Origin: Erythroxylum novogranatense
Taxonomy: Eukaryota > Streptophyta > Magnoliopsida > Malpighiales > Erythroxylaceae
Assembly (NCBI GenBank): GCA_029891385.1
Contig: CM057232.1
Location: 69,093,824-69,157,823 of the forward strand
Reading direction: 5' to 3'
DNA: 64,000 bases
Position numbers and translations under genes: made by a program. Below are positions 60,412 through 64,000 of the stretch, one piece after another (the first letter of the stretch is position 1; each line of letters starts with the position of its first letter). A model generated the notes under the pieces. It did not search any database. It was not told the origin of the DNA and saw only the letters and a list, made by a program, of their open reading frames with translations.

Positions 60412-62690
60412 ATGTCATCTAGCGGTTCTCGGTGAGGTTTCTCAAGTGATTACTCGTTGACGGAGGTCGTCGGAGGTTATGGTGAGGTGATGGCGGTGTC
60501 GAGGTTAAGGGATGTTGAAGGATTACAATAAGGGAGCGGAAGGCGGGCTGATAATGTGGAGTTGCCCAGGTAAATCCAAGATGTCTGCGGCGAGTTAAAT
60601 AGGTCGATTGCTAGGAATGGTATCCCTCGGTCACAGGGGCTAAAATGCCGTCGGGGGACGAAAGGATCGACAGCATGAGGTGGGTGGATTGCCATCTCTG
60701 AGTATTTCTTCTCGATCGGAGGCTGAGGTTACGTGCGTGCCGATCGTAGAGCGAAGTGTCGCTAACTTCTCAGTTGAGGCGAGTCGAGATCCTCCGAATG
60801 GGTGGCGTTTATTAATGGACTTGTCTTTGTTGTGTCACCAATTACTTGTCAGCCTCGGTTAACATCTTACGCCACTTCTTGAGGATGAGCCAGAGTCCGA
60901 GTTTTGGGGGTGGGATCCCTTCCTTGATGTATAAGGATGCCCGGTATCGCCCAGCCGGGACGTCTGGCAAAATTACTGGCTGGAGAACAAAATACTTCTT
61001 CGTGAAGCCTCCGGGGGCTTCTTCCGAGTCCTAGTCGTGGAGGTATCCCCAAGCCGAGCGATGGAATGACTCATCAAGTCTATTCCTTTCTAGGGAGGAG
61101 CGGGAGGTAGTTAGCCGTATAAGGGAGCTCGGTCAGTATAACTTTGCTCGGCTTGTTTTGGGATATGGCGGAGGGGCCTCGGCCGACTCTCTTCTGATCG
61201 ACCCCCCGCCTCAAGTTAGCGGGTTAGAAGGGAATCGCCCTTTGGTTGACCCTCATGGTTGATTTATCTTCTTTATTCGTAGGTTTTAGTTAGGTTTCTA
61301 ACTTTGTTTCCTTTTTTTGCAGCTATGGACAAAGTTAATACTTTTCGGCCCCCCAAGTCCGCCAAGGTAGCGTCGATCGCGGGCCTTGGGAGGAAGAGGT
61401 CGAGGAGATAGGCGGGAAGTCGATTCGATGGTCACTCGACCAATCGCTTCCAGCAGCGTGATGTTCCTCTACCGTCCCGAACCATTGGCGGCGCTTTCTT
61501 TGTAGTCGTCGCGCTGGTCCGAAACATGATTATGTCGAGGAAGAGGAGGAGGTCGACGGCCTCTGAAGAGGAGGAGGGCCACGTCGAGTCGCCGACCAAT
61601 CTCCAGTTCCCGTGGCCGATCGATCTCCCGGTTCCCGTGTAGCCGACCGATCTCCTTGCCCTTTGGTGGTGCTTGTCCTTCGATGGTCGACCAATCTCCC
61701 GTCCTTGGGCCAACTCAAGGAAAGGAAAGCGGGTGGCGTCGGGTGTGGGAGTCTCGATCAAAGCGCCGAGGACTCCTCGACTCTTGGCGTCGGCGTTATC
61801 CGTCATATCATGGAAAGGATTACTCCTCCGTGGGCGGGAGAAATTAGACCGAGAAGAGCAATAAGGATATGGGGTCTCTACTCTTGCGTACTTGCACGAG
61901 GAGCTCAATGATGTCGTTCGAGGCAGTGCAGTGGTTGGAGGTTACGGACCGTGAGTTCGGGACCTTGAGGAGCGGATCACGAGCTCTGAAGGGCGAGCTT
62001 TGAAGGTAGAAGAGAGAGAGACCTTCTCAAAGCTCAAATTCTTCTTTAGAGGAGGAGAAGAAGATTCGGAGGAGGCGGCAAGTATTTTGAAGGTTCTGTT
62101 GACACGAGGAGGAAGAGATCGCGCGCTGCGAGCTCGGCTCCTGAAAGGAGGAGGTCGAAAGGTAAAGCGATAGCAATGAGGAGCAAGCTATCCGAGGAGT
62201 ATCTGATGTTCTTGAGGCGGTGGGAGTCGGAGATAGTACTAAAAGAAATCCCTCGAGATCATGCCCAAACCGAGGATACGCTAAGGAGGTGCAGGCCTCG
62301 GTAAAGGAACAAAGGTCGGCGATCCTTGATGGCGAGGCGGTTCTTGCGGGAGGAGTGTTTGGAGTACTCTGCGACTTGGCCCTAATGATTTTGAAGAGTT
62401 GTTATGGCGCTGCGTTCCCGAAGTCAGACGGTCCTTCGTTTGATCGTTCACCGGCGTTGCTTCTGCCGCTCTTGGCCTCTCTTTGGAGGAAGTGAAGGAG
62501 AGGCGCGGAAGACCGCCCGCCAATCCCGAATGAGGAGTTGGACCTCGATTACGATGAGGAGAACGAGGATACCTCCCCATTGCCCTTGGGCCTGCTTCCT
62601 CTTCGACTTGTCCACCCACTCCGGGTATTCTCCCAGCATTGAAAGATTTTGAGACTCACTGGCGGGCTTGGCGGGACATTTTGACATAAT
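60412..62690 (+). pseudogene. Antisense ORF of Tat-type element, degenerate
   Basis: Opposite in strand to the element's pol. It starts ATG 60412 (MSSSGSR), about 190 bp after a TATA-like CCTATAAATG (60220-60229). A patch at about 60920-61050 (RYRPAGTSGK, WRTKYFFVK) resembles the plant Transposase_28 or 'putative gypsy type transposon' domain. Charged, Glu/Arg-rich sequence follows, ending DFETHWRAWRD near 62645-62680. Many frameshifts and stops break it. Antisense ORFs between pol and 3' LTR are reported for Tat-lineage elements. The product's role is unknown, and the domain call rests on memory. Confidence 0.55.
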
Positions 62691-62999
62691 GAAACTTTAC
62701 CTTTTCCGTATCTATGCTTTTTACTTTCGATGTGTGTTGAGTTCGACGAAAGTTGTTACGTAGTCGACCGGTTTGAGGTCGACTTATAGTAGAGTCGGCG
62801 AGATCCCAAAGAATGAGCGTTCTCAATTACGAACATTATTTGATTATCTTCCGTGTTTATATTCTTAGCTTTTGATCCATAGTAGAATTTAGCGAAGTCG
62901 GTTGGCATAAGATCGATTCGGTGGCCTAGACCGAGTCGTGGTCCCAGGGACCTGTCATGGCGACCCGACTCATCGATGGTGAATCGAATGGCGAATTGA

Positions 63000-63645
63000 G
63001 CGGCGATTCTTGGGATAGTCTCGATGTCTGGCGATTTGTCGGGTGAGGCGAGCTATGGTCCCATAGGTGTTGTCTTGGCGATGTCGATCTATGGACATGC
63101 CAGTGATGGCGACGAGCTCCGAGGGCCTTGTCTTGGTGGCCGTCCGATCGTGGTTGATGCAGTAGAGATCTGGCGAGGTCCCAAGGATCTTGTCTTGGCG
63201 ACCCGACCGATCGTAGTTGGTCTATGGAGATTCCGAGCGAGGTCCCAAGGATCTTGTCTTGGCGATCTTGTCTTGGCGACCCGACCGACCGTAGTCGATC
63301 TATGGAGAATGCCGAGCGATGGCGATGGCGAGGGTCCCAAGGATCTTGTCTTGGTAGCCCGACCGACCGTTGTCGATCTATGGAGAATGCCGAGCGATGG
63401 CGATGGTGAGGGTCCCAAGGATCTTGTCTTGGCGACCCGACCGACCGTAGTCGATCTATGGAGAATCTTAGAAGGTGGCGATGGCGAGGTCCCAGGATCT
63501 TGTCTTGGCGACCCGACCGACCGTAGTCGATCTATGGAGAATGCCGAGCGGTGGCGATGGCGAGGGTCCCAAGGATCTTGTCTTGGCGACCCGACCGACC
63601 GTAGTCGATCTATGGAGAATGCCGAGCGATGGCGATGGGTACCTG
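63000..63645. repeat. 78-bp tandem array in Tat 3' untranslated region
   Basis: The last units start near 63311, 63389, 63467, 63543 and 63621 (steps 78, 78, 76 and 78), each containing CCAAGGATCTTGTCTTGG and GATCTATGGAGAAT. More degenerate units reach back to about 63000. Because 78 is 26 codons, both strands show repetitive open frames that I do not call genes. Such arrays between pol and 3' LTR are known in Ogre-type elements. Confidence 0.9.
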
Positions 63646-63820
63646 GGTTTTCTGTTCTTTGTAATACATGATTGAATTCTTTTACGCGAAATCGAAAACC
63701 CTTTATTGGCGATAATGAGGCGTGGTAGTTAAAAAACTGTCTGGCAAGGACAGAAAAAAGGTACCCACATGTATACAAAAATGATAATAAGGAAAGATTA
63801 ACTAAAATAAAACTTATCTA

Positions 63821-64000
63821 CTAGTAGAAGGCCTTCAAATTCTGTGAGTTCCAAGGCCTCGGTAGAATCTTCCCTTTCTCATCGCTGAAGATGTAAGAAC
63901 CATGCCCGACTTGCTTAACCACTCAATAGGGTCCTTCCCACGTCTGTCCGAGCTTTCCGGGATGCTTCCCAGCCACCTCGGCTTTTCGTAGGATGTACCC
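63821..64000 (-). pseudogene. Integrase C-terminus of Tat/Ogre-type element (partial)
   Basis: Read on the minus strand from the window edge: RKAEVAGKHPGKLG, TWEGPY, a TGA at about 63923-63925 where Arg (CGA) is usual, VVKQVGHGSYI, then LPRPWNSQNLKAFY and TAG (63821-63823). This ending is characteristic of Tat-lineage Ty3/gypsy pol. The main part of the gene lies beyond 64000. It fixes the orientation of the element and shows that the ORF at 60412-62690 is antisense to pol. Confidence 0.88.

Noticed and set aside
63000..63645. CRISPR-like regular repeats
   Set aside because: Units are contiguous 78-bp tandem repeats without unique spacers, in a plant retroelement.

Overview
This window is plant nuclear DNA, apparently from an angiosperm; I cannot name the species. 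The evidence is one intron-containing Yippee-like gene with canonical GT-AG introns, set in stacked plant retroelements: Ty3/gypsy Tekay/Del-type chromoviruses, a Tat/Ogre-type element, a Ty1/copia remnant, an L1-type LINE, a tRNA-derived SINE and several MITEs. I see no bacterial genes, rRNA, functional tRNA or CRISPR.

Layout. 1-730: intergenic, nothing recognised. 731-26479: a SINE (minus strand, 15-bp target duplication) split by a 25.5-kb Tekay array of the form LTR-internal-LTR-internal-LTR (778-26247). The second internal region is itself split by a minus-strand solo LTR of another Tekay-like family (10391-19392), whose first 2.05 kb is present three times in tandem. 26900-30328: the only gene that looks intact, a five-exon Yippee-like zinc-binding protein of 129 aa. 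31249-32954: the 3' end of a copia element carrying an hAT MITE (8-bp TSD) and a PIF/Harbinger-like MITE (TTA TSD). 33533-51247: a minus-strand solo LTR (TSD TTAAG) split by a 12.3-kb element with 4.4-kb LTRs and a 3.5-kb non-coding core (36951-49232, TSD GAACT; LARD-like), and by a 1.3-kb MITE-like insertion that may carry a captured first exon. 51293-58093: a decayed minus-strand LINE (DUF4283/zinc-knuckle ORF1; endonuclease, RT and RNase H ORF2), interrupted by a 0.9-kb solo LTR. About 58100-64000: the 3' part of a minus-strand Tat/Ogre-type element, with an LTR holding three 0.6-kb tandem units, a plus-strand antisense ORF, a 78-bp tandem array and the integrase C-terminus running off the window end.

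How it fits together. The window is mainly a record of nested insertion and recombination. Relative order can be read from the nesting: the SINE precedes the Tekay array, which precedes the D solo LTR; the outer solo LTR precedes the LARD-like element; the LINE precedes its solo LTR. Every retroelement coding region is broken, often by CAG to TAG changes (a CHG context). The Yippee gene is the only credible host protein gene. I found no previously undescribed biochemical system. The most interesting points are the LARD-like element, the triplicated LTR start, the palindromic CpG islands at one shared position in three LTR families, and the antisense ORF of the Tat element. Many differences between repeat copies are 1-3 base indels near CAG/CTG/CG, so some may be consensus errors rather than biology.
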